Shown here piece by piece: positions 37,301 to 46,925 of a stretch of 64,000 nucleotides of DNA. The notes below the pieces were generated by a model. That model did not search any database and had not been told where the DNA came from. It was given only the letters and a program-made list of their open reading frames with translations. The first letter of the stretch is position 1. Every line of letters begins with the position of its first letter. The position numbers were made by a program, and so were the translations under genes. This DNA comes from Limnoperna fortunei (lineage: Eukaryota; Mollusca; Bivalvia; Mytilida; Modiolidae), in NCBI GenBank assembly GCA_944474755.1, contig OX104112.1, positions 64,201,640 through 64,265,639 of the forward strand. The letters are read 5' to 3'.

Positions 37301-39924
37301 ATAAAACATCTGTAAAAACTAGATATCAGTGAGATGGTACCCATCTCTGTGGGCCCCGCCGACCTTAAGGTCAAGGTCAAAGGTCATCAACCATGGTATG
37401 CAAAACATCGCCTTGATATTATCTACCCACATTCCAAATATCAAAAGCCTACCTCGAAAGATAAAAATGTTACAGCCCAGACATGAATTTGTCATTCAGA
37501 AAGCAATAATTTGACCTTAGGTCAAAGTTCAAGGTCAAAGGTTAACAACCATGGTATGCCACATATCGCCTTGATATTATATACCAACATTCCAAATATC
37601 AAAAGCCTACCTCAAAAGATAAAAATGTTACAGCCCGAACATGAATTTGTCATTCAGAAAGCAATAATGTGACCTTAGGTCAAAGTTCAAGGTCAAAGGT
37701 TAAGAACAATGGTATGTGACATATCGCCTTGATATTATCTACCAACATTTAAAAATTCAAAAGCCTTTCTCAAAAGATAAAAAAAGTTACAGCCCGGCAG
37801 AAAGCAATAATGTGACCTTAAGGTCAAAGTTCAAGGTCAAAGGTGATCAACCATGGTATGCGACACATCGCCTTGATATTATCTACCCACATTCCAAATA
37901 TCAAAAGCCTACCAAAAAAGATAAAAAAGTTACAGCCCAGACACGATTAGTTTGGGAGGGACGGACGGACTCACACACTGACGGATGGACGGACAGACTG
38001 ATCACTATAGGGCATCCGCCACAAAGTGGCAGGGCCCTAATTATAAAATTTGACAGTTTTCTGTAATATATTTTTATACAAAAAAATCCACACAAAACTC
38101 TTGTCTTCAAATAGCTATTTCAGAATGTAACATGTAAGACTCACCTTTATACAGAACCACAGTGAAACAGGGCATGTCAGTATGATAAGCAGGACTGCCA
38201 GCCCAGTCAACACCCAGTGTAATGTTTTAGCCAAACAATTCTGTTTAACTGAAATAAAAATGCCAAGAACATTTCACAAACATAAAAATGGTGTATAAAC
38301 AAACTCTATTGACCACTGACACAATATAGTTAAGGTCCAGTGGTCAAGTTACATTTAGTCATATTGACCATTGATTACTGGTGTCTTCACTGGGGTTTTC
38401 TGACATCCATGTGTTCGACTCCAATCTAAGCTGAAAAGGCTTGTTTGTTTTTATGATGGTCTTGGTTCTCATTAATGGGTACTTCTACTTAGATTCTGTC
38501 ATCAATAAAATCTGGATGACATGATAAAGCTGAAAATGCTATCAAACCTTGAACACTCAAAAATACATTTTAATTGTATTCATGTATTTACAAGCATTAT
38601 AAACCACCATTTCTTTCTGTGATTTTACATGTTTGGTTTATATATTCTACTACATGTACATGTAATTATTTTTAAGATTTTAAAATTTCATTTAATTCAT
38701 ATTAATCTGAAAGACAAAAATGTTATTAGTCAGCATTTTGTAAGAAAGTTCAAACATGTAAATATAACTGGACAAGAAACCAGCCATATAAATAAATAAA
38801 TGTACTAGTATATCAATGAATAATTCTAATCAGTCCAGAAACTAACTAAATATATTTAGTATATAACACATCTAAATTACCATTTTTAATTGGATAATTT
38901 GTCTCTACTATTTTTGAACAGTATTGGCTTGATCTTAGCAATGACAGACTATACCTAAAGATGGATATTACACAGTACCATAAGATTTCCTGTGGGGTAC
39001 TATAGGTTCATAAATTCCCGCACTTTTTATACTGGAGGTTCAGCAAGAATTATCTCCCTTTATATTTTGTCACTGTTTATGGTTTTTAACATAAAACTAC
39101 AAATACACCAGCTTTTAATTTTAGTAATTGTAATCTTACATGATAAAAATTTTGGAAACTGTTTTCCTATAGTTTTGTCTGGAGAGATGTAGTGCCCTCC
39201 CCTGTGGCTTGTGCACTATACTCACCGGAAAAAACATTAGGAAAACAGTTCCCTCTTGAGAAGTCTATAATAGATACAGGTAAAAAGTTGCCATAAATAA
39301 TTAGACATATGCATGCATATTTATACTAGCCCAGTACATGAACTATACAAGTATAACTGGAATATACATGTACTAGTACATGTAAGTTTGTTCTATAAAG
39401 GGATATTCATTTAATACTTGTTTAGAACCAACACATTAAATTACTTTTAAGTCTGGTTCTGTTTGTAATTTTATTTGAAAATGAATATATTGTGTAAGAA
39501 AAAAACAATGTTAAATGGATGGTAATGAAACTCACCAAGATTTTAAGGCAATTTTTCTCATTTAACTTTAAGCTTAACATAAAATAATGATGTACACTTG
39601 AATAATAATGGCTTAGTTTTCAATTTTAGTAATTTTCAAGTGCCACAATTTAAAATTCATTAGGTTGATTTTAAAAACATAATGGTTGAAAACATGACCA
39701 GGTGTTGGTGGTACAAACTTAATACATATGCACGTACCTCTAACAAGTCTAGCATCATGGCGATCTTCCTGAGGATTCCAGTCTTTGTATGTGAATGCTG
39801 ATCTAAAATCTGCACTTGAAGGTCTACTAAAGCTATCTGTTTTACTGTAAGTAAAGGCAGATTCAAAGTCCAGTTTTACCTCATCCATATCAGAGTTTGG
39901 CAGACGACTGTATTTCACATTCAT
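28150..39924 (-). CDS. STOML1: Stomatin-like protein 1, complete coding region, 9 exons
   Basis: Membrane-hairpin scaffold of late endosome/lysosome linked to cholesterol handling and acid-sensing channel regulation; the nematode homologue is UNC-24 (family knowledge). Exons in coding order: 39738-39924, 38145-38248, 36436-36502, 34466-34548, 33631-33834, 30903-30958, 30233-30339, 29605-29841, 28150-28385. All joins are GT-AG and the total is 1281 nt = 426 residues plus TGA. Layout: cytosolic N-tail 1-62; hydrophobic segment ~74-96 (TGLAVLLIILTCPVSLW); stomatin/PHB domain ~98-235 (ERLVIFRLGR, VDLRIRAFNVPPQ, QDRGLIEVGADVYYKI); Pro-rich linker; SCP2 sterol-carrier domain ~290-426 (FQLRGPDGG, LSPLQAYMSGRLKVSGD). 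Slightly longer than the ~400-residue vertebrate protein. The PHB + SCP2 pairing is unique to STOML1. Confidence 0.95.
28714..28945. repeat. CCCCCGC-ended element, one 167-bp-type unit
   Basis: Ends ATGCCCCCGCT and GCGGGGGCAT are inverted. A single unit (AAACAGGAAGTAAATGTCCG ... TGACGGAAATTTG) is followed by GGACGGACGGAC and GAGTAAAACTTAATGCCCCC. It preserves the uninterrupted target site used by the transposon at 52363-57549 (TAAA at 28899-28902). Confidence 0.85.
29605..29841 (-). CDS. STOML1: STOML1 exon 8: start of SCP2 domain
   Basis: GDASTNAIPKMPESVTLLPD, then PREFIGVVKTVMSESMVRSI and SVYMFQLRGPDGGVFFLDLK. Confidence 0.94.
30233..30339 (-). CDS. STOML1: STOML1 exon 7: linker
   Basis: SPIKILKRPESNSGMPAGLP then QTFQQLASAFLQASA. 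The FQQLASAFL stretch matches the linker helix of STOML1 proteins. Confidence 0.92.
30903..30958 (-). CDS. STOML1: STOML1 exon 6: end of PHB domain
   Basis: Small 56-nt exon, ESSNKTCKDWGVLIHEVR. The CKDWGVLI segment is the conserved late PHB strand. Found only by phase matching. Confidence 0.88.
31207..31390 (+). mobile_element. tRNA-derived SINE, 3' deleted
   Basis: AGGGGCCTCCATGGCCAAGT head, degenerate B box GTGGGTTCACTG, body to CTCCAGGTACAAAACAAAC; the internal CCGGCTTCC block is missing. Lies in a STOML1 intron, antisense to the gene. Confidence 0.75.
32437..33430. mobile_element. Foldback/MITE with 43-bp inverted ends
   Basis: Arms 32437-32479 and 33388-33430 are inverted copies with about 3-4 mismatches (shared core CAATTGCTGGTT and GATTATTGGATATAGACG). 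Inside, 32495-32575 holds several CTCACGC/GCGTGAG inversions. The right arm overlaps a separate perfect hairpin at 33314-33395. No coding capacity. Confidence 0.8.
33314..33395. repeat. Perfect 26-bp hairpin
   Basis: Arms at 33314-33339 and 33370-33395 (core GACTTTGGGTCGGTTTATG and its exact inverse) around a 30-base loop containing CCGTGAAGCAGTTTATG. It shares the loop core with the hairpin at 12807-12877. Confidence 0.92.
33631..33834 (-). CDS. STOML1: STOML1 exon 5: core of PHB domain
   Basis: LITQDRGLIEVGADVYYKIM, then QAIRLLVQASLKNNFVQKSL and SDKLGIVGGIM. Phase 0 on both sides. Confidence 0.95.
34073..34145. repeat. Inverted repeat in STOML1 intron
   Basis: AGATAGTTAAATTGTGGAAT is inverted at ATTTCCATAATTTAACTATT, with a ~15-base loop. 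Arms of ~28 bp. Confidence 0.6.
34241..34288. repeat. 24-bp tandem duplication with CRE-like half sites
   Basis: GTGACGTTATTATTTTTAAC plus CAAT occurs twice in a row. Just upstream is a full palindromic TGACGTCA (34219-34226). Intronic; regulatory meaning is unproven. Confidence 0.7.
34466..34548 (-). CDS. STOML1: STOML1 exon 4: PHB domain
   Basis: TVFVIPCIDKVVKVDLRIRA then FNVPPQH; the PCIDKVVKVDLR wording is the stomatin signature strand. Confidence 0.95.
34628..34780 (+). mobile_element. tRNA-derived SINE, 5' half
   Basis: GGGGCCTCGGTGGCCCACAG, B box GGGAGTTCGATTCTC, then GACAGGGTGTGCTCGACTCC. A 3' piece of the same family follows at 34905-35116 (ends CATTCAAACAAACAAATG). Confidence 0.7.
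34905..35116 (+). repeat. SINE, diverged
   Basis: GCTGGGTCTCTGTGGCAGAC to TTAAATCATTCAAACAAACA; the middle keeps AAATGACAAGGCTTG and GGATGCCATGATG. Confidence 0.55.
36436..36502 (-). CDS. STOML1: STOML1 exon 3: start of PHB domain
   Basis: KITPHERLVIFRLGRMLPLQ then EH plus one base; ERLVIFRLGR is the classic stomatin opening. Confidence 0.95.
37325..38040. repeat. Element with four ~158-bp tandem units and GGAC tract
   Basis: Left GGGCCCCGCC and right GGCAGGGCCCT are imperfect inverted ends. The phrase CCATGGTATG (or a variant) recurs at 37391, 37549, 37707 and 37851. After the last unit comes GGGACGGACGGAC (37957-37995). Same architecture as the 161-bp and 167-bp elements but unrelated unit sequence. 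Lies in a STOML1 intron. Confidence 0.88.
38145..38248 (-). CDS. STOML1: STOML1 exon 2: membrane hairpin
   Basis: KQNCLAKTLHWVLTGLAVLL then IILTCPVSLWFCIK. The hydrophobic stretch is the intramembrane hairpin that anchors stomatins; Cys residues near its ends are possible acylation sites (inference). Confidence 0.94.
39738..39924 (-). CDS. STOML1: STOML1 exon 1: start codon and cytosolic N-tail
   Basis: MNVKYSRLPNSDMDEVKLDF, then two similar SAFTY motifs (ESAFTYSK, RSAFTYKD). The YSRLP start resembles the tyrosine-based sorting motif at the N-terminus of STOML1. Donor GAG|gtacgt. Confidence 0.93.
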
Positions 39925-41275
39925 TTTTATGAATATTTGAGTATTTCATACAATATCACTTTACATGTGATACAAGTGCATGTTTTGTATAAAAATACAT
40001 TTTATTGCAATTGCTTCCAGGAATGTATGAAGATACCCAACCTAAAACGTAAAACAAAAACAATATTAAAATACATCACTTTTTGTAATTCAGGACCTGT
40101 GCTTCTGACATCAGATTGCTATATAATTTTTTCTTCGACTGGTCTCTCAACTAATTAAAGTCAGTAATGTAAAACACATGGCTAGGGGACATCTGAAAAA
40201 AATTAGGTGCACATATTGTAATTTTTCAGTTGTGCATAGACTGTCGCAGTAATGTCTTTCATTATTTATTTATTTTGTATGTGTTATTTCTATTTTGCAG
40301 TGGAGTTTGGCAGTTTCGGTGAAACAATAGACATATAACCATTGTTTTTAGTGAAATGCCTGTTATATTGCAGTGAGGAGTATGATTAATATTACAAGTC
40401 AAGTTAATTGTATTTATAATCATTAATATGAATCAAATATATATACAATGTATAACAGGTTAAGTACCAGTTTGCAGATTCCCAATTTGCCCATTCCCTG
40501 ATCTTTGACCATTTAAGAACAATCTACAATGTGTATACTCAATGATTGTAAGTTTATTTATGCATCCTTTGTAATATTGATGGGAAAGATGTGAAATTGG
40601 TTGGTTAAATTCAGTAACATAAATGCAATTCTATTTGAATTTTTTTTTTTTAAATCAATTTTTCTCTTATTAATCTTTTCATATTAATTTAAAGCAAATA
40701 ATGGCCCAAGCTGATAATTTATAATTGTGAAAGATCATTAAAAGTATTTTCTCAAATAAAATTATCAGTTTATCATATTGAATTGAAACAAATAACGTCC
40801 CAAGCTGATAGTTTATAAGTTACAAATTAAATTCCTTTCAAGTCAATTAAATTAATTGAATTATTTAATTAATAAATTAATTTACATAATTTTCCTAAAA
40901 ACACATAATTCTAGATAAAATTCTTGTATACTAAATACACCTTGTTGATTGTTTTTAACTGATTGAATAACAGGGATTCGGCAAACTGGAAATCAGCAAA
41001 TTGGACCGGGGAATTTGGGAATCTGCAAATTGGGAATTGGCAAACTGGAATGCACCGGTATAACATGAGCTCTAATGAGCTTTTAAGGTTCCTTGTGGGT
41101 TTCCACTGTTGCTTCACATGGTGTTGTTTTGTCTGATATAATATAAAACGTTATAAATAAAGTAATAAACACATTAGTTGTTAGATTGTTACACTTTTAA
41201 AAGATAGTTAACATAGATCCTGACCTGTATGACAGAAGACATCTTACCAGTCCAAACCAATTACAAAGTATTGAA
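39925..41275. other. Upstream region of STOML1
   Basis: No gene seen. 40467-41045 is bordered by inverted phrases built on AATTTGCAGATTCCC (left) and GGGAATCTGCAAATT (right), probably another MITE. A second degenerate duplication (CAAATAATGGCCCAAGCTGA at 40695, repeated near 40789) lies inside. A STOML1 promoter should be here but no convincing core element was recognised. Confidence 0.45.
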
Positions 41276-41281
41276 GATATG

Positions 41282-42469
41282 CAGGCCTGTCAACTTTCCC
41301 GATTTTCCCGGGTTTTCCCGATTTTCGGGTCTTGATTTTGTGAAAACCCGAAACCCGATATCGGGTTTCTAAAATGGATGAAAAACCCGATTTTGAACAA
41401 TGCCTACCGATAAAATTTGGAAAATCACGATTTTCAACCATGGGAAGCAACTGTCCACAACATCCAATCAAATTATTCGTTTCATAACGATGTCGGCTAA
41501 TTTTACGCTTCATCTAAAGACCAATTGACCTGGTGGCGTAGAGTTAATTAAAGCCATAAATTTGACATTTTTATTGTTTTTCTTGTTGTATACAAAAGTC
41601 GAGTGATACATAATTATGAGTAATTTGTTCCTAATAGGATGATTAGTTAAATTGAAATTCGGAGCTTGGGTGTTGTTGTCGTAATGGGATTACGGTAATT
41701 TTATTAGTCTTTGGTAAACCGGAACGGGTTTAAAGATGTCTGCTTGGATGCTGTTTTGATACCGTGAAATGTATTCATTTTTTCTGTTTCGTATATATAT
41801 ATGGGCATTTCACAAAATATCATCAGTTTTAGATGAGTTCAATTAAGCATGGTTGTCACTCCTCCGAGTAAGAAAAAACGGTCCTCGTGCCGTTTTCTAG
41901 AGAAATGGTTGAACGATTCTAAGTACAGTACGTGGCTGAGTAAATCCCATCAGGGTGACTCACATGCATATTGTAAATTAAGTAATAAATATTTCAAAGT
42001 TGATCATGGGGGTATTAATGATGTTGCAAAGCATGCAGCTACTGCCAGTCACACAAAGAACCAGACTGCGCAGAATAGTACCAAACCAGCAACAAATTAC
42101 TTCACACGACCAGATGACGACGATGCATCTTTGATGTTTATATGTAGTGCTTTCAATAATTAATGCATGTTTTGTTATTCATCTATGTATGTTATTGCTA
42201 TTGCTGACTTCATGGACTTTGTGTTAATAAAGTGTGACACCTTCAAGCCTTATTTCTTTGCCTTTTTGCTTCAGTTGCAAATTTAAACAGGAATTGAACA
42301 GTTTATTGCAAAACAAACTACATGTATATGTTAAATATTTATCCCTTCACAGCTGGCTGTACAATAATGAACATGTACATGTATCTGTAAAAGAAAAGAC
42401 TTTCGCGTGCAATTTTTTTTTTGGCGCATAAAAAACCCCCATGGAGATTTTTAAAAGTTGACAGGCCTG
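41282..42469 (+). mobile_element. hAT-like element with 6-bp target duplication
   Basis: 16-bp terminal inverted repeats CAGGCCTGTCAACTTT at 41282-41297 and, inverted, 42454-42469. GATATG is directly repeated outside both (41276-41281, 42470-42475). It carries a short zinc-finger ORF (41849-42163) and an AATAAA at ~42225, but no transposase catalytic domain. The left part is dense in inverted AAACCCGATTTT-type phrases (41295-41400). CAGG-type ends and a BED-like finger fit the hAT group; a 6-bp duplication is shorter than the usual 8. Confidence 0.88.
41849..42163 (+). CDS. BED-type zinc-finger-like fragment encoded by the hAT-like element (104 residues)
   Basis: Intronless ORF inside the element at 41282-42469. 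A basic start (PPSKKKRSS) is followed by FLEKWL, YSTWLSK and AYCKLSNKYFKVDHGGINDV with KHAATASH. This matches the N-terminal finger of hAT/ZBED-type transposases, whose consensus has Cys-x2-Cys and His-x4-His; here the second Cys position is Ser, so zinc binding is doubtful. It stops about 45 residues after the finger with no ribonuclease-H-like domain. An AATAAA follows ~60 bases later, so it may be transcribed. Either a decayed remnant or a small DNA-binding protein left by deletion. Confidence 0.7.
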   Translation: MVVTPPSKKKRSSCRFLEKWLNDSKYSTWLSKSHQGDSHAYCKLSNKYFKVDHGGINDVAKHAATASHTKNQTAQNSTKPATNYFTRPDDDDASLMFICSAFNN

Positions 42470-42834
42470 GATATGTAGAAAAAGAGGGGCAGAATTAGAG
42501 ATTATTTGTTCACTTTATTTAATAAACATGATACAGATATAAATTAGACTCCTATGGAGACTGTCAATTGTTTCCTTAACCCCAATACAATCTAAAGAAC
42601 ATTTGTTTATATTTAAAAAATCTTATATACTGAAGAGATTTAAATCTTTAACAAAATAATTATTCAAAAATAATTTTCATCAAATTGTGCAGCAAAATGC
42701 CATTTATTGTAAAAGTCTTTAGTAAAATTATATATATTAACAATTGATTATTTCATTAGAATTATTTAATACATAACAGAATACTTTTAATTTGAATATT
42801 ATCTGTTATATTAACAATTTTGTGTTTATGAATA

Positions 42835-42987
42835 CAGGGCTGTCAAGTTTTGATGAGCTGCTCGCGTGAGATTTGCCTAAAAATTGAAAGATCAAAGGAA
42901 AAAATAAAAACATCAAAGAAATTTGCTGCCAAATTGTGGACTAGATGCGTGAGTCTCACGCGAGTTGCGTGACACTTGACAGGACTG
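42835..42987. mobile_element. 153-bp MITE related to the 41282 element
   Basis: Ends CAGGGCTGTCAAGTTT and, inverted, CAGTCCTGTCAAGTGT (13 of 16). TGAATA is directly repeated outside (42829-42834, 42988-42993). Interior holds GCTCGCGTGAG and CTCACGCGAG, another inversion. Confidence 0.85.
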
Positions 42988-43457
42988 TGAATATGATTTC
43001 TTATACATTGGAAATGTGTATTTTCTCACTGGAAGTTAGTGTGAGTCACATGTAAATCGCAGTTATCTGTCCCTAATTGGGAGGTAACACCACTTTATTT
43101 GCCTGAAACACCTGCACAATAAACAACAAAATACCAATGAAGTTATCATCTTAAATAAAACATCATAAAAAACATAGAATATGTACCAACATTGTATATT
43201 TTACCGGCCCGAAACACAAGCGCTCGCCTGTAACTTATAGTCGTAATGATACCTATTTTATTACCTCATTCAATAAACACAGACACAATAACAATTTAAC
43301 TCTTTTTAAATGTGATAAATATTTCAACACATCCAATATAATATCCAATGTAAATAAGGAAATACAAAAACGTTGGTAATTTCTGAATATTTTCGGAATA
43401 GTTAAGTATTTACGGTAGACAAGACGACAACAATCTTTTTCACAGTTTATAAACATG

Positions 43458-43800
43458 TTTGGATTCATGTCAGGTCATCTACCTCCCTACAACTATTGCA
43501 TGTGCTAGAACAATGGACGCAAATACTGGACAATGGCGGAAGTTTAGACTGTGAGTATCTTGACTTTATGAAAGCCTTTGATAAAGTGCCACACAATCGT
43601 CTGCTATATAAGACATAATTAAGCTTCAACAATATGGGAATATCGCCAGCCATTGTTACGCAATCTTTCTTGCACAATCGAAGATGAACAGCTTCTCAGA
43701 CTGTGCTTCAAAACTAATGAGATTCCACAGGGAAGTGTTCTTGGACCCATCCTATTTGTCGTACATATCAACGATCTGCCAGACAGCCTAACATCCAACT
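43458..43800 (+). pseudogene. Non-LTR retrotransposon reverse-transcriptase relic
   Basis: In broken frames one reads DFMKAFDKVPHNRLLY and, ~170 bases later, IPQGSVLGPILFVVHINDLP: RT blocks typical of jockey/CR1-type LINEs. Stops and frameshifts separate them and the catalytic block is missing, so it is a dead fragment between the two minus-strand genes. Confidence 0.85.
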
Positions 43801-45567
43801 GCTAATTATGTTTGATGACTGGTCGCATTTAGGTGATAAGGATTACAGCTGTATAACTTCTGAAGGGTTGACATCTAGGAAGGTACAACAAATCCTTGTT
43901 TGAGTAGCTTAGTGGTCAAAAGCAGTGTCCGGTCTAGAAAATCTGAATCATTATCGATCGCAAGATTTACCATAACGCAGGAAGCTTTTCTTAAGGGTCC
44001 TAAATAAAGTTCACTAGCCAAGATTTATTTACAAGCCTGTCTTAATGTAATCTCTGACGCTTTGGCCAATGATTGCATATAATGGTTAGGATCATGTTTT
44101 GAATGATTTAAAAATTGAAGACTTACGCATTACACGTTATCATGAACTACCTTCATACAAACAAACTTTTTGTTTCTATATAATTAAAAAAGACTGTACG
44201 ATCGATGAAAAGAAATTTTATATTTTCATTTTCATTCCCGTTAAAAAAAGAATTAAAAAAGCAGCTAAAAGTGTAGACTGTTAACCCTTAAACGTTTAGT
44301 TTCACTATTGTTAAAAAAAAATAAATAATCGATAATGACATGAAATCTTTTTATTTTCTTTTCAAACTAAGATAAACTTCTTGTGTCATAGCCATGTGAT
44401 GGATTCCTATGTCAATTCTATATATACTACTTACATTTCCATTCTTCCTACTAGTGCTCTTATAAATTGTATTTTTGGAGCGTTAAAAGTTATTGAATAA
44501 AAGGTACTAAAAATAATTTATTAAATGTATTGAGACGACATCCTATCAATTATTCGAATTGTTCCGAATTGTCACTGTTGCTCACAATAACAATTGTAAA
44601 ACTTTTTTCTCAATTTCACTAGGAACATATAATTTAGTAGTACTAGTCCCAGATTTTACGTCAAAGAGAAGAAACATTCAAACCGAATTATATGATAAAG
44701 AGGTCATTCATTTCCCAATTACTCATTAACAACTATAAGCGACATCACGTGACTTCTGTGACGTATTTTTGTCAGCCATATTGGATTCATCAATGGGACG
44801 ATTTAAAAACCGCCGATATCTTGTTAAATAAATAAAATATGTTTTGCACATTGTTCCCAGTTCTACAGTCCCTTATCTTTCGAATGATATGAATTTTATC
44901 AGTTTAAATTACTTGCAAAATACTTCCCATTTTGTTTGAAAAAAGCCTTATTTTATGCCTTCTGGTTACATAGTTTCAATGGGAAATTGTCAAATGTGCT
45001 CCACTTCTGACGTAAATTGCATAAATACAGTTCGTATAAACATAGTTTTGCACATATATACAAATAGTAGACATATTGATGTATTTAATTTTCACATTTT
45101 TAACACTTTAAGTTTTGATCTTCATACTTCCCATTTCATTTGAAATTAGCTAATTTTACAATTTTTAACATGGCGGAGTGCAGACCACGTGGTTCAGACA
45201 AGGGACAGGGATGTGTGGTATTTTTATGGTTTAATTATATCTCAGAAATTTGTAACATGTTTAATTTAGATGTAAATATTTTAATAATTAAATTAAAAAA
45301 ACTTTAAGAGTATTTGACAAACAAAATACTGTCTTAAGAAAAAAACTAACTGCAATTGCATTGTCTTGAATTGAAAATGTGGTAATGAACTTTGTGATAA
45401 ACATTTATAAAGTATTTATGTTAAAGATAATTACAAAAATATCCCCATTTTTCTCACGCATAAAGGTAGTCAAAATTCAAGTTTTAAGGAATAAGCTGTT
45501 CAATAAACATCCTGTACAGATAATACAAGTTTATGACAGTACAAGCTTTATCAGGAAGACACAGCAT
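43801..45567. other. Intergenic stretch, no gene recognised
   Basis: AT-rich. 44740-44786 clusters CACGTGAC, TGACGTA and GCCATATTGG, a promoter-like set, and an ATGGCGGAG begins at 45170 with a 46-codon frame that resembles nothing I know. Function is not supported. Confidence 0.3.
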
Positions 45568-45576
45568 GGGTTTAAT

Positions 45577-46077
45577 TAGCTACAATAATGTAGCTCGTTT
45601 TTTTGTTGATGGACCATCAAAAAAAAAAAAAATTGAAGAATGTGTCCATGGGACACGGATGCCCCCGCTAAAGTAAGTCCCAAACAGGAAGTAGTTGTCC
45701 GACAGGTCTGAAAGTCGCTTAGGACATACAACTTGTGATACTGAACAACCCTGCCAAATTTCAAATTGTTCTCATGTACGGTTTCTGAGAAAAGCTTGAC
45801 GGAAATTTGTACATACAGACGGACGTATTTACGTACAAATGAAGTCCCAAACAGGAAGTACTTGTCCGACAGGTCTGAAATTCGCTTAGGACGTACAACT
45901 TGTGATACTGAACCACTCTGCCAAATTTAAAATTGTTCTCATGTACGGTTTCTGAGAAAAGCTTGACGGAAATTTGTTCGGACGTACGTACGTACGGACG
46001 GACGGACATGAGTAAAACTTAATGCCCCCCGACATGTCGTCGCGGGGGCATAAAAAGGAGCTACATTATTGTAGCTA
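45577..46077. mobile_element. TIR element with 9-bp target duplication, carrying two 167-bp units
   Basis: Perfect 20-bp inverted ends TAGCTACAATAATGTAGCTC (45577-45596; inverse 46058-46077); each end is itself near-palindromic. GGGTTTAAT repeats outside (45568-45576, 46078-46086), a Mutator-sized 9-bp duplication. Inside is the ATGCCCCCGC...GCGGGGGCAT core with two units (AAACAGGAAGTA at 45682 and 45849, 167 apart), a GGAC tract and GAGTAAAACTTAATG. Confidence 0.9.
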
Positions 46078-46884
46078 GGGTTTAATTTCAATACATTGAA
46101 GGTGTTCTAAATAACACATCAGTCACAAATGTTTATTAGGTAGCCATAATTCATTAATAATTTTATTAAATAATGAACTATAGTAGTAGTTTTTAAGTAT
46201 AAAAAAAATAATGATGCCACGGAGAAACAACAATAAACGAGGAACTCCATAAATTATTAAAAATAATAGTATATATAAAAAATATAAAAAATTGTTAAAT
46301 ATTAATAATATGTTTAAAAAACATAAAATAATCTTATTAATAATAACAGCAATTTGATATATTATAAAAGTTTGGTGTTAATGATACACAACAGTCGTTC
46401 ATTGATAAACAGAGTTGTCAAACCTAATTATGACAGTAATTGTTGCATATGAATTTCTCACCTTTAGATGGTAATGCACTTCTTGCCAGAACTTATGGTA
46501 TTAACGTTGGTCCGATATGCTCGTATTTGTATTAATCTTGCTGGTATTAATAAAAGAATATTGCCTTAAAATTTTTAATCGGTTTTAGAAGATACAAACA
46601 CATTTAGATAAATATAGTACGACATGGACAACGATTAACCTTTAACGTCTAAATATTTTTATAGCAATATTAATCGAAAAGTTAAAATGTTGTGGCATAA
46701 TCGTAAAAAATTTAACAAAATGCATGAAATCTCCGAACAAAATCGGCACACGTATGTTCGTCAAGTACAGTGTCATTGTTCCATTCTATAATACATACTG
46801 ACCCTTTTTATCGCTTTATAATTTTGCCGATATTATTATGAACATTTGAACCATACGGAATAGCTAACCTCAAAACCTTGGAAG

Positions 46885-46925
46885 AAGAAGAAGAAGAAGA
46901 TGATGATGATGATGATTATTATTGT
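46885..46925. repeat. Compound trinucleotide microsatellite
   Basis: GAAGAAGAAGAAGAAGA followed by TGATGATGATGATGAT and TTATTATTG. Confidence 0.9.

Noticed and set aside
41244..41513. 89-codon minus-strand frame crossing the left end of the hAT-like element
   Set aside because: It starts in the element, is built from its AAACCCGAT repeats and leaves through the terminal repeat into flanking DNA.
43253..43677. Minus-strand frames of 70-71 codons near the reverse-transcriptase relic
   Set aside because: They oppose or abut the plus-strand relic and resemble no protein.
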